Origin: Pseudomonas sp. UFMG81
GTDB lineage: Bacteria > Pseudomonadota > Gammaproteobacteria > Pseudomonadales > Pseudomonadaceae
Length of the DNA: 64,000 nt
Reading direction: 5' to 3'
Assembly: GCF_015354575.1 (NCBI RefSeq)
Contig: NZ_JACAFQ010000016.1
Location: forward strand, 42,348-106,347
In this document: one piece after another, positions 51,942 through 61,092 of the stretch
Layout: each line of letters starts with the position of its first letter
How positions within the stretch are numbered: position 1 is the stretch's first letter
The notes under the pieces: generated by a model
Told to the model about the DNA's origin: nothing
What the model saw: only the letters and a program-made list of their open reading frames with translations
Database searches by the model: none
Made by a program: the position numbers and the translations under genes

Positions 51942-52394
51942 TCAGGGCTGTGCGTTGGCAGCCAGGTGTTCCAAAGCAGACTCCAGGGCCAACCGGTAAC
52001 CGGTGGCGCCCAGGCCGCAGATCACCCCTACGGCGACATCGGAGAAGTAGGAGTGATGACGGAACGGCTCGCGTTTGTGCACGTTGGAAAGGTGCACTTC
52101 GATGAATGGGATGCTCACCGCGAGCAATGCGTCACGTAATGCGACGCTGGTGTGGGTGAAAGCGGCCGGATTGATCAGGATGAAGTCCACGCCTTCGTTG
52201 CGCGCGGCGTGGATGCGGTCGATCAATTCATATTCGGCATTGCTCTGCAGGTATTGCAGATGATGGCCGGCGGCGCGGGCGCGCTGCTCCAGGTCCTGAT
52301 TGATCTGGGCGAGGGTGGCCGCGCCATAGTGGCCCGGCTCGCGCGTGCCGAGCAGGTTCAGGTTGGGGCCGTGCAGCACCAGTAGGGTTGCCAT
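51942..52394 (-). CDS. aroQ: Type II 3-dehydroquinate dehydratase AroQ
   Basis: 150 aa. LLVLHGPNLNLLGTREPGHY holds the catalytic Arg/Tyr lid, INPAAFTHTSVALRDAL supplies conserved Asn/His residues, and FIEVHLSNVHKREPFRHHSY the substrate loop. Third step of the shikimate pathway. The ATG at 52394 with AAGGAA is used. It precedes accBC, as in P. aeruginosa. Confidence 0.95.
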   Translation of the reverse strand: MATLLVLHGPNLNLLGTREPGHYGAATLAQINQDLEQRARAAGHHLQYLQSNAEYELIDRIHAARNEGVDFILINPAAFTHTSVALRDALLAVSIPFIEVHLSNVHKREPFRHHSYFSDVAVGVICGLGATGYRLALESALEHLAANAQP

Positions 52395-52514
52395 CTGCGA
52401 TTCCTTGGTTTTGTAGGGCAATTCGACATAGCGCGGCGACTATGCCGCAACAGGCGATGAGTGTCCAGTTCCCGGCAATAGCCAGCACGATGAGCGAGAT
52501 TCGCGCAAAGTATG

Positions 52515-52546
52515 TGACCAGATGATTAACTCTGGTCACTTGTGAC
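52515..52546. promoter_or_regulatory. Nested palindromes upstream of aroQ
   Basis: A perfect TGACCAGA-N8-TCTGGTCA palindrome (52515-52538) overlaps a second, GTCAC-TT-GTGAC (52535-52546), in the 177-bp space between dsbD and aroQ. This is operator-like, but the binding factor is unknown. Confidence 0.5.
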
Positions 52547-52571
52547 GGGATTTTTCAAAGGTCGCGGGAAG

Positions 52572-54329
52572 TTATAGACCGAGTTGGCCGCGCACGCGCG
52601 CCAATACCTGCGCGAAATCGCCGGCGTTTATCTCGCCGATGACCCGATCGGTGGTCATTTCGCTGCCGTTCGCCGCAAAGAACATCAGCGCGGGCGGACC
52701 AAACAGGCGGTAGCGGTCAAGCAGGGCGCGTTGTTCGGCGTTGCTTTGGGTGATATCGAAGCGCAGCAGGCGGAACGCCCCCAGTTGCGCGGTCACCGGC
52801 TCGGCGTTGAGCACTTCGTGTTCGATCACCTTGCAGCTGATGCACCAGTCGGCGTACCAGTCGAGCAGTACCGGCTGGCCTGTGGCCTTGGCCTCGGCCA
52901 GGGCGGCGTCGAGGGCCTCCGGGGTGGTGACGGTCTGCCAGGCGTCGGTCTTCGCCGCCGTTGTGGCAGTGGCCGCGACCGGCGCGGGCAGCGGGCGCAG
53001 GGGGTCGCCCTGGCCACTCAAGGCACCGTACCAGCAGGCCAGGGCGTAGACCAGCAGGGCCAGGCCAAGCAGCTGCGCCAAGCGCTGGCGCGGGGTTTTG
53101 ACCACGAACTCCAGGGCGCCGAGGAACAGTGCCACACCAGCGGCCAGCAAACCGACCAGCAGCAGGGTCGCCGGCCCTGGCAGCACGCGGCTGAGCAGGC
53201 CGATGGCCAGGCCCAGCAGCAGCACGCCGATGGCGTTCTTCACGGTGTTCATCCAAGGCCCGCTCTTGGGTAGCCAGGCCGCGCCGCCGGTGGCCACCAG
53301 CAGCAGCGGGGCGCCCATGCCCAGGCCCAGGGCGAACAGCTTCAGCGCGCCGCCCAAGGCATCGCCGCTGGCGCTGATGTACAGCAACGCCCCGGCCAGC
53401 GGTGCCGACACACAAGGCGAAACCAGCAGGCTCGACAGCACGCCCAGCACCGCGGCACCCAGCAGCGAGCCGCCGCGGGTGTGGTTGGCGACCTTCTCCA
53501 GGCGGTTGCCCAGTGCCTGGGGCAGTTTGATGTCGAACAGGCCGAACATGGCCAGCGCGAACAGCACGAAGAACCCGGCGAACGGCACCAGCACCCAGGC
53601 TGACTGCAGGCGCGCCTGCAGGTTCAGGCCGGCACCGAACAGGCCCATCAGCGCGCCCAGCACGGCAAAGCTGGCCGCCATCGGCAGCACATAGGCCAGC
53701 GACAACGACAGGCCACGCAGGCCACCGACCTGGCCACGCAGCACCACGCCGGACAGGATGGGCAGCATGGGCAGCACGCAGGGCGTGAAGGTCAGGCCGA
53801 CGCCTGCGAGGAAGAACAGCGCCAGGGATTTCCAGTTCCAGCCCGGCTCAGCGCTGGCAGGGGGCATGCCGCCCTCGCCCTCGATGTCCAGCCGTGCGGT
53901 TTCCGGTGGGTAGCACAGGCCCTTGTCGGCGCAGCCCTGGTAACCCACCAGCAAGGTGAAGGCGCGCTTGTCGGTGCGCGGCAGTTCGATGTCAAGTACG
54001 CCGTGGTAGACCTCGACATCGCCGAAGAACTCGTCGTGCTTGGCTTCGCCCTTGGGGATGTCGGGGGTGCCGAGGCGGATGTCCGCCGGTTCCGTGCGGA
54101 ACTGGAAGCGGTGGCGGTACAGGTAGTAGCCGTCGGTGGCGACGAAGCGCAGCTTGATGGACTGGGCGTCGGCCTGGACCAGGTTGAGCTTGAAGGCCTC
54201 GTGCACCGGCAGGAAGTCGGCGTTGTTGGAGGCGGCGCCGAGGGTGGCGCTGGGACGGTTGTCGAGCAGGCCGGCAGCGAAGGCGGGGCTGGCCAGCAGC
54301 AGGAACAGCAGGAAAAACAGGCGGCGCAT
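52572..54329 (-). CDS. dsbD: Thiol:disulfide interchange protein DsbD
   Basis: 585 aa: signal peptide (1-18), periplasmic alpha domain (~20-150) with a GCADKGLCYPPE cysteine pair, eight membrane helices (~165-440) including TFTPCVLPMLPILSGV and SPCVSAPLAGALLYI, each with a redox-active Cys, and a C-terminal thioredoxin-like gamma domain with Cys496/Cys499 (WCISCK). It carries electrons from cytoplasmic thioredoxin to periplasmic DsbC/CcmG. Confidence 0.93.
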   Translation of the reverse strand: MRRLFFLLFLLLASPAFAAGLLDNRPSATLGAASNNADFLPVHEAFKLNLVQADAQSIKLRFVATDGYYLYRHRFQFRTEPADIRLGTPDIPKGEAKHDEFFGDVEVYHGVLDIELPRTDKRAFTLLVGYQGCADKGLCYPPETARLDIEGEGGMPPASAEPGWNWKSLALFFLAGVGLTFTPCVLPMLPILSGVVLRGQVGGLRGLSLSLAYVLPMAASFAVLGALMGLFGAGLNLQARLQSAWVLVPFAGFFVLFALAMFGLFDIKLPQALGNRLEKVANHTRGGSLLGAAVLGVLSSLLVSPCVSAPLAGALLYISASGDALGGALKLFALGLGMGAPLLLVATGGAAWLPKSGPWMNTVKNAIGVLLLGLAIGLLSRVLPGPATLLLVGLLAAGVALFLGALEFVVKTPRQRLAQLLGLALLVYALACWYGALSGQGDPLRPLPAPVAATATTAAKTDAWQTVTTPEALDAALAEAKATGQPVLLDWYADWCISCKVIEHEVLNAEPVTAQLGAFRLLRFDITQSNAEQRALLDRYRLFGPPALMFFAANGSEMTTDRVIGEINAGDFAQVLARVRGQLGL

Positions 54330-54440
54330 GGCGGACTCGCGAGGTGGAACTTGGCGGGCATGATAGCGGAGTTGGATGGGGAAGGGACCTTGCGAGGGCT
54401 GATCGCGACATAAGGCCGCTGGGTTTCATGTTGCCTGAGC

Positions 54441-54519
54441 GGGCCTCTTCGCGGGCAAGCCCGCTCCCACAGGATTCGCACATTACCTGTGGGAGCGGGT
54501 TTACCCGCGAAAGAGCCGG
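54441..54519. repeat. REP doublet, GGGAGCGGGCTTGCCC type
   Basis: GGCCTCTTCGCGGGCAAGCC and the partner GTGGGAGCGGGTTTACCCGC; the second arm has one base change. Between dsbD and the chemoreceptor. Confidence 0.9.
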
Positions 54520-54536
54520 CACAGGCGCCGCCGATC

Positions 54537-56498
54537 TCAGAGCCGGAACGCGCGCACCGCCGTATTGAGCTCGCCACCCAGCTTGAGCAACTGCTCCCCC
54601 TGCTCTCGCCCTTCGCCAATGCGTTGCAGGTTGTCCTCACCCAGTTCGTGAATCCGCTCGCTGTGATCGCGAATCTCGCTCACCGCGCCGGTCTGTTGCG
54701 CAGTCACATCGGCAATCCGCACCGCCGTATCTGAAATGGTGCGGATGGCGCTGACGATCTCGTCCAGCGCGCCATCGGCCGACTGCGCCTGGCTGGCGGT
54801 GGCCTCGGCATGCGTCAGCTGGGTGCGCATGCCCTCCACCGAGTCGCGGGCGGCCTGTTGCAGGCGGTCGATCAGCGCCTGGATCTCGCCGGTGGCGCCG
54901 GTGGTGCGCTGGGCCAGCGAGCGCACTTCGTCGGCGACCACGGCGAAGCCTCGACCCATTTCACCGGCCCGGGCCGCTTCGATGGCAGCGTTGAGCGCCA
55001 GCAGGTTGGTCTGTTCGGCAATCGAGCGAATCACTGTCAGCACACCACCGATGGTGGCCGACTCTTCGGCCAGTTGCTCGATCATCCGCGCGTTGCCCTG
55101 CACCTCGTCGACCAATGTGCGCAACCCGGACAGGCTCTGGCCGATCACCGCCTGGCCTTGTTCCACCGCACGCCCGGCGTCGCGGCTGGCATCGGCGGCG
55201 GCACTGGCATCGCCGGCCACCTGCTGGATGGTCGCCTCCAGTTCGCCCAGGGCGTCGCGGATCTGCGCGGTGTCGCCGGCCTGGCGTTCGGCGCCGTCGT
55301 GCAGGGCGCTGCTCATGCCGGCCAGGGCGTGGCTGCTGCCGGACACCTGCTCGGCGTTGTGGCGCAGGGTGCCGACCAGCTCCACCAGATACTGGCGCAG
55401 GCGGTTCAGCGATGCCTGGATGTCGTGCAGCTCGCGGTTGGTCCTGCCCAGTTCGATGGCTTGGGCGAAGTCGCCTTCGGCCCAGCGTGACAGCGCCGGG
55501 GCAAGGCTGCTCAGGGTGCGCGCCAGGCGGCGTTGCAGGGTGTCGATCAGCAGCGCGATCAGCAGGATCAGGCCAATCATCACGCCCTGCATGATGCGCA
55601 CCTCGCCGGCAATCTGGCCGTGCTGGGCACGTACTTCTGGCTCCAGGCCGGCGATGGCTTGCTGCACGGCGTCGAGGCGCTCGCCGGTGCTGGCGGCCAG
55701 GGCGGTGCGGCGCTCGATCTGTTCGCGGGTGCGTTGCAGCTCGGCGGGGTAGCGGTTGAGCAGGCTATGCAGCTCGCGCTTGAGGTTTACGGCGACGTCT
55801 TCCTGTTGCGCACTGGCCTGGGATTCCAGGCCCATCATCGCGGCGAAGTCGTCGGCGTTGGATTCGGTGGCGCGGGTCACGCCCAGCAGCGGCAGGCCAT
55901 CGATCGCCTGGGCTTGGGCGACAATCAGTTGCAGTTCGCGATCCACTTCGTCGGCCAGCTCTGCGCGGCCGCTGCTGACCAGCTTGTCGCGGGCCAGTGA
56001 CAGGCGTCCCAGGTGCAGGGTGGCGTCCATCAGTGGCGCCAGGTAGTGGCCGGCCTCAGCACTGCCGCTGTCGCGGGCGTAGTTGGCCAACTGCTCGAAG
56101 TTGGCGCCCAGCTCGCGCTCGGCTTGCAGCAGCAGGGCTTGCGGGTCGCCTGCCAGCTTGCCGGCGGCCAGTAGTTCGTTGGCGGTGAAGGCTTGCAGGC
56201 TGTCGAGGCTCGGGCGCAGCTTGGCCGACAGGTCGTCGGGCCAGTCCGCCAGTGCGGCCTGCAGCTGCTTGTTGGCCTCCACGGCGGCGGCGTGGCGCAG
56301 GGCATCGCCGCTGGCCAGGTAGGCCTGGGTGTTGCGCGCGGCGTCGTTCTGGAACTGCTGCGACAGGCCCAGGTAGCGCTCCATCAGCTGGTAGGGGCGC
56401 TCCAGCGCGCGCTGCGACCACCACAGGGTGGCGCCCAGGGCGATACATACGGTTACCAGCAACAGGGTGTTGAAATTGGTCAGCCACTTCAGGCGCAT
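54537..56498 (-). CDS. Methyl-accepting chemotaxis protein
   Basis: 653 aa. First membrane helix ~9-28, a helical periplasmic sensor of ~270 residues, second helix ~300-322 (GVMIGLILLIALLIDTL), HAMP-like segment, and a C-terminal MCP signalling domain with the hairpin motif GEMGRGFAVVADEVRSLAQR. Heptad-rich methylation helices flank it. Its position between dsbD and the GGDEF gene equals that of P. aeruginosa CtpL (PA4844), a phosphate-responsive receptor, but the ligand here is not proven. Confidence 0.88.
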   Translation of the reverse strand: MRLKWLTNFNTLLLVTVCIALGATLWWSQRALERPYQLMERYLGLSQQFQNDAARNTQAYLASGDALRHAAAVEANKQLQAALADWPDDLSAKLRPSLDSLQAFTANELLAAGKLAGDPQALLLQAERELGANFEQLANYARDSGSAEAGHYLAPLMDATLHLGRLSLARDKLVSSGRAELADEVDRELQLIVAQAQAIDGLPLLGVTRATESNADDFAAMMGLESQASAQQEDVAVNLKRELHSLLNRYPAELQRTREQIERRTALAASTGERLDAVQQAIAGLEPEVRAQHGQIAGEVRIMQGVMIGLILLIALLIDTLQRRLARTLSSLAPALSRWAEGDFAQAIELGRTNRELHDIQASLNRLRQYLVELVGTLRHNAEQVSGSSHALAGMSSALHDGAERQAGDTAQIRDALGELEATIQQVAGDASAAADASRDAGRAVEQGQAVIGQSLSGLRTLVDEVQGNARMIEQLAEESATIGGVLTVIRSIAEQTNLLALNAAIEAARAGEMGRGFAVVADEVRSLAQRTTGATGEIQALIDRLQQAARDSVEGMRTQLTHAEATASQAQSADGALDEIVSAIRTISDTAVRIADVTAQQTGAVSEIRDHSERIHELGEDNLQRIGEGREQGEQLLKLGGELNTAVRAFRL

Positions 56499-56626
56499 AG
56501 CCGCGAACTTCCTGCGGGGGAGTGGAGGTAGGCGCCTGAAGTTATTGCGGTTTTATGACGCGGTGATGACGACGCGGGGTTGGCGCCAAAAAAAGGTGGC
56601 GTAGTGCCGGTATGGGGTGGCAAGGC

Positions 56627-56763
56627 CTGTGTAGGAGCGGCCTTGTGTCGCGAAAGGGCCGCAGAGCGGCCCCGGCGATGTCAGCAGCGACGCTGAAATC
56701 GGGGGCCGCTTCGCGACCCTTTCCGGCCGGTCCGGCGCCCCGGCAAGGCCGCTCCTACACAGG
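56627..56763. repeat. REP doublet, putida type, with internal decayed copy
   Basis: GTGTAGGAGCGGCCTTGTGTC, then GGGCCGCAGAGCGGCCC, a decayed CGACCCTTTCCGGCC segment and the partner arm GGCAAGGCCGCTCCTACAC. Confidence 0.9.
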
Positions 56764-56783
56764 TCGATGTTGCTTTCAAACGT

Positions 56784-58400
56784 CTACGGATCGACCCGCA
56801 CCACGCAGTTACGCCCGGCGTGCTTGGCCCGGTACAGCGCCTCGTCCGCGGCGCTGGCCATGGTCAGGGCGTCGAGCTGCTCGTCGAGCTGCACCACGCC
56901 ACCGCTGAAGGTGCATTGCAGGTCGTGCGGTTGCGCCGGGTAGTGGATCTCGGCGAAGCGTCGGCGGATTTCGTCGAGCACCTTGTGCGCCGCTTCCAAC
57001 CCCGTGTTGGGCATGACGATGGCGAACTCTTCGCCGCCATAACGGCCGATGAAATCGGTCTTGCGCAGGCGTTGCTTGAGAAACAGCGCCAGGCTCTTGA
57101 TCACCCGGTCGCCCATGGGGTGGCCGTGGCGGTCGTTGATTTTCTTGAAATGGTCGATGTCGAGCATGGCGAAGCTCAACGGCTGCTCCTCGCGCCGGGC
57201 GCGGAAGCTGCAATCCTCGAGCAGTTGCAGGATATGGGTGTGGTTGTACAGCCCAGTGAGGCTGTCGCGGACCATCCGCGCTTTGAGGTGGCGGGCGCGC
57301 GCGGCGCGGTTGCGCACGGTGGTGATCAGCTGGCGCGAACGGATCGGCTTGGTGAGGAAGTCGTCGCCGCCTTCGCTCATGGCGTCGAGTTGTTTGTCCA
57401 GGTCGTCCTCGGCCGACAGGTAGATGATCGGCACGCTGACGTAGCGGTCGTTGTGGCGGATCACCTTGGCCAGCTCCGGGCCGGTGCAGGCGGGCATGTA
57501 CAGGTCGAGAATGATCAGGTCGGGCTGGAAGTCCGCCAGCTCGCTCATGGTGCGGATCGGTTCGGTGAGGGTGCGGGTGATGATCCCGGCGCTGTTGAGC
57601 AGGCGTTCGGTGTGCAGCGCCTGGGCCCGGGAGTCGTCGATCACCAGCACGCGAAACGGTTCGTACTGGGCGGCGCTGGTCAGCAGTTCGACCTTCTCCA
57701 GCAGGCTGGAGGCTTCCAGCGTACCGGTAAGGAATTCCTGGCCACCGGCGCGTACCGCGGCCAGGCGGGTCATGGTGTCGGTTTCGTGCAGGCTGAAGAA
57801 CAGCAGCGGGATGTGCTGCTCCAGGCCCTGCTGGGCCTGGGCCGCCAGTTGCAGGCCGACGCCCGGGCCGCTGAAGTCGACATCCATGATGATCGCCGAG
57901 GGCAGGCGTTCGCTCATCGACGCGCGAAAGGCATCGGCGCTGTACAGGGCCTGCACGCTCAAGCCGAAGAACTCCAGCTGCTGGGCCAGGCGCTCGGCGC
58001 GGTCATGGTCCTGCAGGACGATGTACACCGGCTTGCGCAGCGGCGGCAGGGGCACGCTGTCGAGCTGGTCGCCCTTGCGCAGGCCGGTGCGCGACAGGCG
58101 CTGCATCAGGCGGTTGAGTTCGCTGATCAGGTCGGAGTTGAGCCGTGCGCTGTTGGCCTCGATGGCGCGCAGGGTCTGGCCGATGGCGGTGGACAGGCTG
58201 CCGTGCTCGGGTTGCTCGAAGCGTTCGGCGTAGCGTTGCAGGCGCAGGTTGGCCTCGCACAGTTCGCCCAGGTCGCCGTTGGACCATTCGCCGCGCTGCA
58301 AGCGCTGCCAGATCTCGAGGATCTGCCGGGCCTGGTGGATGACTCGCTGGGCGAAATGCTGCTTGAGGCGCTCGTGGCTCGGCTCGGCTGATTCGGTCAT
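56784..58400 (-). CDS. gcbA: Two-receiver diguanylate cyclase, GcbA type
   Basis: 538 aa. A helical N-terminus of ~125 residues, REC1 (~125-245, SAIIMDVDFSGPGVG), REC2 (~255-365, LIILDLYMPACTGPELAKVI), and a C-terminal GGDEF domain whose active site is GGEEF (455-459) with an intact RxxD product-inhibition site (Arg446/Asp449). It should make c-di-GMP. In P. aeruginosa the gene at this position (PA4843, GcbA/AdcA) acts in surface attachment and dispersion, so GcbA is the likely orthologue. Divergent from the DUF2333 gene. Confidence 0.88.
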   Translation of the reverse strand: MTESAEPSHERLKQHFAQRVIHQARQILEIWQRLQRGEWSNGDLGELCEANLRLQRYAERFEQPEHGSLSTAIGQTLRAIEANSARLNSDLISELNRLMQRLSRTGLRKGDQLDSVPLPPLRKPVYIVLQDHDRAERLAQQLEFFGLSVQALYSADAFRASMSERLPSAIIMDVDFSGPGVGLQLAAQAQQGLEQHIPLLFFSLHETDTMTRLAAVRAGGQEFLTGTLEASSLLEKVELLTSAAQYEPFRVLVIDDSRAQALHTERLLNSAGIITRTLTEPIRTMSELADFQPDLIILDLYMPACTGPELAKVIRHNDRYVSVPIIYLSAEDDLDKQLDAMSEGGDDFLTKPIRSRQLITTVRNRAARARHLKARMVRDSLTGLYNHTHILQLLEDCSFRARREEQPLSFAMLDIDHFKKINDRHGHPMGDRVIKSLALFLKQRLRKTDFIGRYGGEEFAIVMPNTGLEAAHKVLDEIRRRFAEIHYPAQPHDLQCTFSGGVVQLDEQLDALTMASAADEALYRAKHAGRNCVVRVDP

Positions 58401-58648
58401 GTCCTGACTACTTATTAGGGGTGGGGTGCAGGTTCGATGATGGCTCTATGCTAGCACCGCTTTTCCGACAAGCGAGTGCCTGGGGTCAACAAAGTGTTCA
58501 GGGACGAATATTCAGTTGCTGACTCGATGGTCGCTTATACGAATGGCGAGGTCTGCTTTATAGTGCTGCCACGCGGGCTTGCCGTGGCACCCTGGCCAAG
58601 GCTGGTGGTCCAAGCCCTGTACCGTCTCGACTGATCAAGGACAACGCC

Positions 58649-59716
58649 ATGCTGGATTGGAAAAACCGTGAGGCCAACGCCGAGCCTCGCGAACGGGTCG
58701 AAACCCGTGGCTCGGCCACCCGTAGCTACCTCGGCGGCCTCTGGAGCCGCGCCCTGGGCACGCTGATCGGCCTGTACCTGTTGGTCTGCATCGGCCTGGG
58801 CTGGTACTGGAGCGAAGAGCCCGACCTGTTCCCGGTGCAGCAGAATGCCCAGGCCGCTGCCGAGCGCAACGGCCAGCAGATGGTGGTGGGCTACACCACC
58901 GTCGAAACCCTCAAGACCGTCGCCGGCACGCTGCTCGACAAGCCCGGCGGCTACATCTCCAACGACCGCTTCCCGCCAGGGCTGTGGATGGACAACATGC
59001 CGAGCTGGGAGTACGGCGTGCTGGTGCAGGTGCGCGACCTGTCCCGCGCGTTGCGCAAGGACTTCGCCCGCTCGCAGTCGCAGTCCACCGAAGACGCCGA
59101 CCTGGCCAAGGCCGAGCCGCGCTTCAACTTCGACAACAAGAGCTGGATCCTGCCGTCCAGCGAGTCGGAGTTCGAAGAGGGCATCAAGTCGCTGAACCGC
59201 TACCAGGTTCGCCTGGCCAAGGGTGATCAAGGCGCGATCTTCTATACCCGCGCCGACAACCTGAACAACTGGCTGGGCGATGTCGCCACCCGCCTGGGCT
59301 CGCTGTCGCAGCGGCTGTCGGCCAGCGTTGGCCGGGTCAAGCTCAACAACACCCTGAAGACCGAGGCGGTAGCCCCGGGCCAGGCGCCACAGGTCGACGA
59401 GGAAGTGGTCGAGACGCCTTGGCTGCAGATCGACAACGTGTTCTACGAAGCCCGCGGCCAGGCCTGGGCGCTGTCGCACCTGCTGCGCGCCATCGAGGTC
59501 GACTTCGCCGACGTGCTGGCGAAGAAGAACGCCACGGTCAGCGTGCGGCAGATCATTCGCGAGCTGGAAGCCTCGCAGGAAGCGCTGTGGAGCCCGATGG
59601 TGCTCAACGGCAGCGGCTTTGGCATGTGGGCCAACCACTCGCTGGTGATGGCCAACTACATATCCCGAGCCAACGCCGCGGTCATCGACCTGCGCCAGCT
59701 GCTGTCGCAAGGCTGA
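58649..59716 (+). CDS. DUF2333 family inner-membrane protein
   Basis: 355 aa. One transmembrane helix at ~35-57 (ALGTLIGLYLLVCIGLGWYW), then a periplasmic helical domain; SKNNLYDIxx-type motifs are absent. DUF2333 proteins occur only in gammaproteobacteria, and their role is unknown. The gene precedes the NUDIX gene by 1 nt, so the two are coupled. In P. aeruginosa the equivalent (PA4842) has the same neighbours. The 248-bp upstream region contains a TGCCACG/CGTGGCA hairpin at 58567-58589. Confidence 0.85.
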   Translation: MLDWKNREANAEPRERVETRGSATRSYLGGLWSRALGTLIGLYLLVCIGLGWYWSEEPDLFPVQQNAQAAAERNGQQMVVGYTTVETLKTVAGTLLDKPGGYISNDRFPPGLWMDNMPSWEYGVLVQVRDLSRALRKDFARSQSQSTEDADLAKAEPRFNFDNKSWILPSSESEFEEGIKSLNRYQVRLAKGDQGAIFYTRADNLNNWLGDVATRLGSLSQRLSASVGRVKLNNTLKTEAVAPGQAPQVDEEVVETPWLQIDNVFYEARGQAWALSHLLRAIEVDFADVLAKKNATVSVRQIIRELEASQEALWSPMVLNGSGFGMWANHSLVMANYISRANAAVIDLRQLLSQG

Positions 59717-59717
59717 T

Positions 59718-60254
59718 ATGCCCATCACCCCCGCCGAGGTCGCGCACCGCGCGGCCTCCGACGCCGAACTGGTGGCCTGGGTCGACGATCATGACCAGCC
59801 ACTCGGCGCCCTGCCCAGGGCCGAGCTGCGTGAGCGCGGCCTGATCGGCCGCTGCACGTTCATTCTGCTGTTCAACAGCCACGGTGAGTTGTGCGTGCAT
59901 CGACGCACCTTGAGCAAGGCGCTGTATCCCGGGTACTGGGATGTGGCGGCGGGCGGCATGGTCGGGGTTGACGAAGGCTATGCCGCCTCCGCGGCCCGCG
60001 AGCTCGAGGAAGAACTGGGCGTGAGCGGCGTCGAGCTGCGTTTCCACGAGACCTTCTACTTCGAGCAACCCGACAACCGGCTGTGGTGCGCGGTGTTTTC
60101 GGCCGTGTGGGACGGGCCGTTGCGCTTGCAGCCGGAAGAGGTCAGTGAGGCCAGGTTCATCAGCATGGAGCAGGCCGAGCAGGAGAGCGCGAAGCTTGCG
60201 TACTGCCCGGATTCGTTGGCGGCGTTGCAGCGCTACAAGGCCAGCCAAGGGTAA
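59718..60254 (+). CDS. NUDIX hydrolase, isopentenyl-diphosphate isomerase-like
   Basis: 178 aa. The Nudix box is GGMVGVDEGYAASAARELEE (20 residues, continuing ELGV), matching GX5EX7REUXEEXGU. Around it the HRRTLSKALYPGYWD and YFEQPDNRLWCAVF segments resemble YfcD-type Nudix enzymes that act on nucleoside diphosphate-linked or prenyl diphosphate substrates. The true substrate is unknown. Confidence 0.88.
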   Translation: MPITPAEVAHRAASDAELVAWVDDHDQPLGALPRAELRERGLIGRCTFILLFNSHGELCVHRRTLSKALYPGYWDVAAGGMVGVDEGYAASAARELEEELGVSGVELRFHETFYFEQPDNRLWCAVFSAVWDGPLRLQPEEVSEARFISMEQAEQESAKLAYCPDSLAALQRYKASQG

Positions 60255-60270
60255 TGGCCTGGATTTCCTG

Positions 60271-60375
60271 GTGGCGCTTTGCGCCCCTTTCGCGGCACAA
60301 GGCCGCTCCTACAGGGGTATGCAAATCCTCTGTAGGAGCGGCCTTGTGCCGCGAAAGGGCTGCATAGCAGCCCCA
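60271..60375. repeat. REP doublet, putida type
   Basis: GGTGGCGCTTTGCGCCCC hairpin, CACAAGGCCGCTCCTACAGG, the inverse CTGTAGGAGCGGCCTTGTG and GGGCTGCATAGCAGCCCC. Fills most of the 315-bp gap before yciH; the remaining sequence holds the yciH promoter. Confidence 0.95.
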
Positions 60376-60569
60376 GGGATCTCAAGGGTCGCAAATTACC
60401 CTTAAATTGGCGCATTCCTGTACTTAGCAAGCGCCGGTTTTATCGTTACACTGCGCGCCCTTTTCGGGCTGCCGCACAACCTTGTGGCAGTAGCGCCGCC
60501 CCTGCCAGAGTGGGGCTTCGCGGTCGGCACCCGCCGACCAGTTTTTGTCCTCAGCACCGAGGAACAAAA

Positions 60570-60941
60570 GTGGCCAAGAAAGCTTCTTCCTTCTCCGCCC
60601 TTGGCGGTCTCGTCTACTCCACCGATGCCGGTCGGCACTGCCCTGACTGTGGCAAGCCGGTGGACGCCTGCATCTGCAGCCAGCAGGTCATCGCCGAAGG
60701 CGATGGCATCGCCCGTGTGCGTCGTGAAAGCAAAGGGCGGGGCGGCAAGACCGTCACCACCATCACCGGCGTGCCGCTGCCCTTCGACCAGCTCAAGGAG
60801 CTCGCCAGCACGCTCAAGCGTCGCTGCGGCACCGGCGGCGCGCTCAAGGACGGGGTCATCGAGATCCAGGGCGACCATGTCGAGCTGTTGCTCGGCGAGC
60901 TGATCAAACAGGGTTTCAAGGCGAAGAAGTCCGGCGGCTGA
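60570..60941 (+). CDS. yciH: Translation initiation factor Sui1/YciH
   Basis: 123 aa starting with GTG at 60570 after GAGGAA. A small Cys cluster (CPDCGKPVDACIC) precedes the SUI1 domain with KGRGGKTVTTITGVPLP and LKRRCGTGGALKDG. YciH is the bacterial eIF1 homologue that influences start-codon selection fidelity. Directly upstream of speA. Confidence 0.93.
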   Translation: MAKKASSFSALGGLVYSTDAGRHCPDCGKPVDACICSQQVIAEGDGIARVRRESKGRGGKTVTTITGVPLPFDQLKELASTLKRRCGTGGALKDGVIEIQGDHVELLLGELIKQGFKAKKSGG

Positions 60942-61037
60942 GGCCGTCACGGGATTTTTCGCCCAGTGCTTTCTAAACTCGGTTGCGTGCCTGGGGTCTA
61001 CCCACGGGCATGGACGAATCGTCATTTTCAGCTTCTA

Positions 61038-61065
61038 CACTGCGCCCGCCCCAGGCGGGGCAGTG
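61038..61065 (+). promoter_or_regulatory. Leader hairpin of speA
   Basis: CACTGC...GCAGTG closing pairs with an inner CGCC/GGCG stem, 28 nt before the speA ATG, a possible control structure for arginine decarboxylase mRNA. Confidence 0.4.
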
Positions 61066-61092
61066 TCTCAGACTTACCTATAGGGGACTTGA

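Noticed and set aside
58567..58589. TGCCACG/CGTGGCA hairpin as terminator or operator
   Set aside because: No T-tract, and lies alone in the divergent region; noted in the DUF2333 entry but not called as a site.
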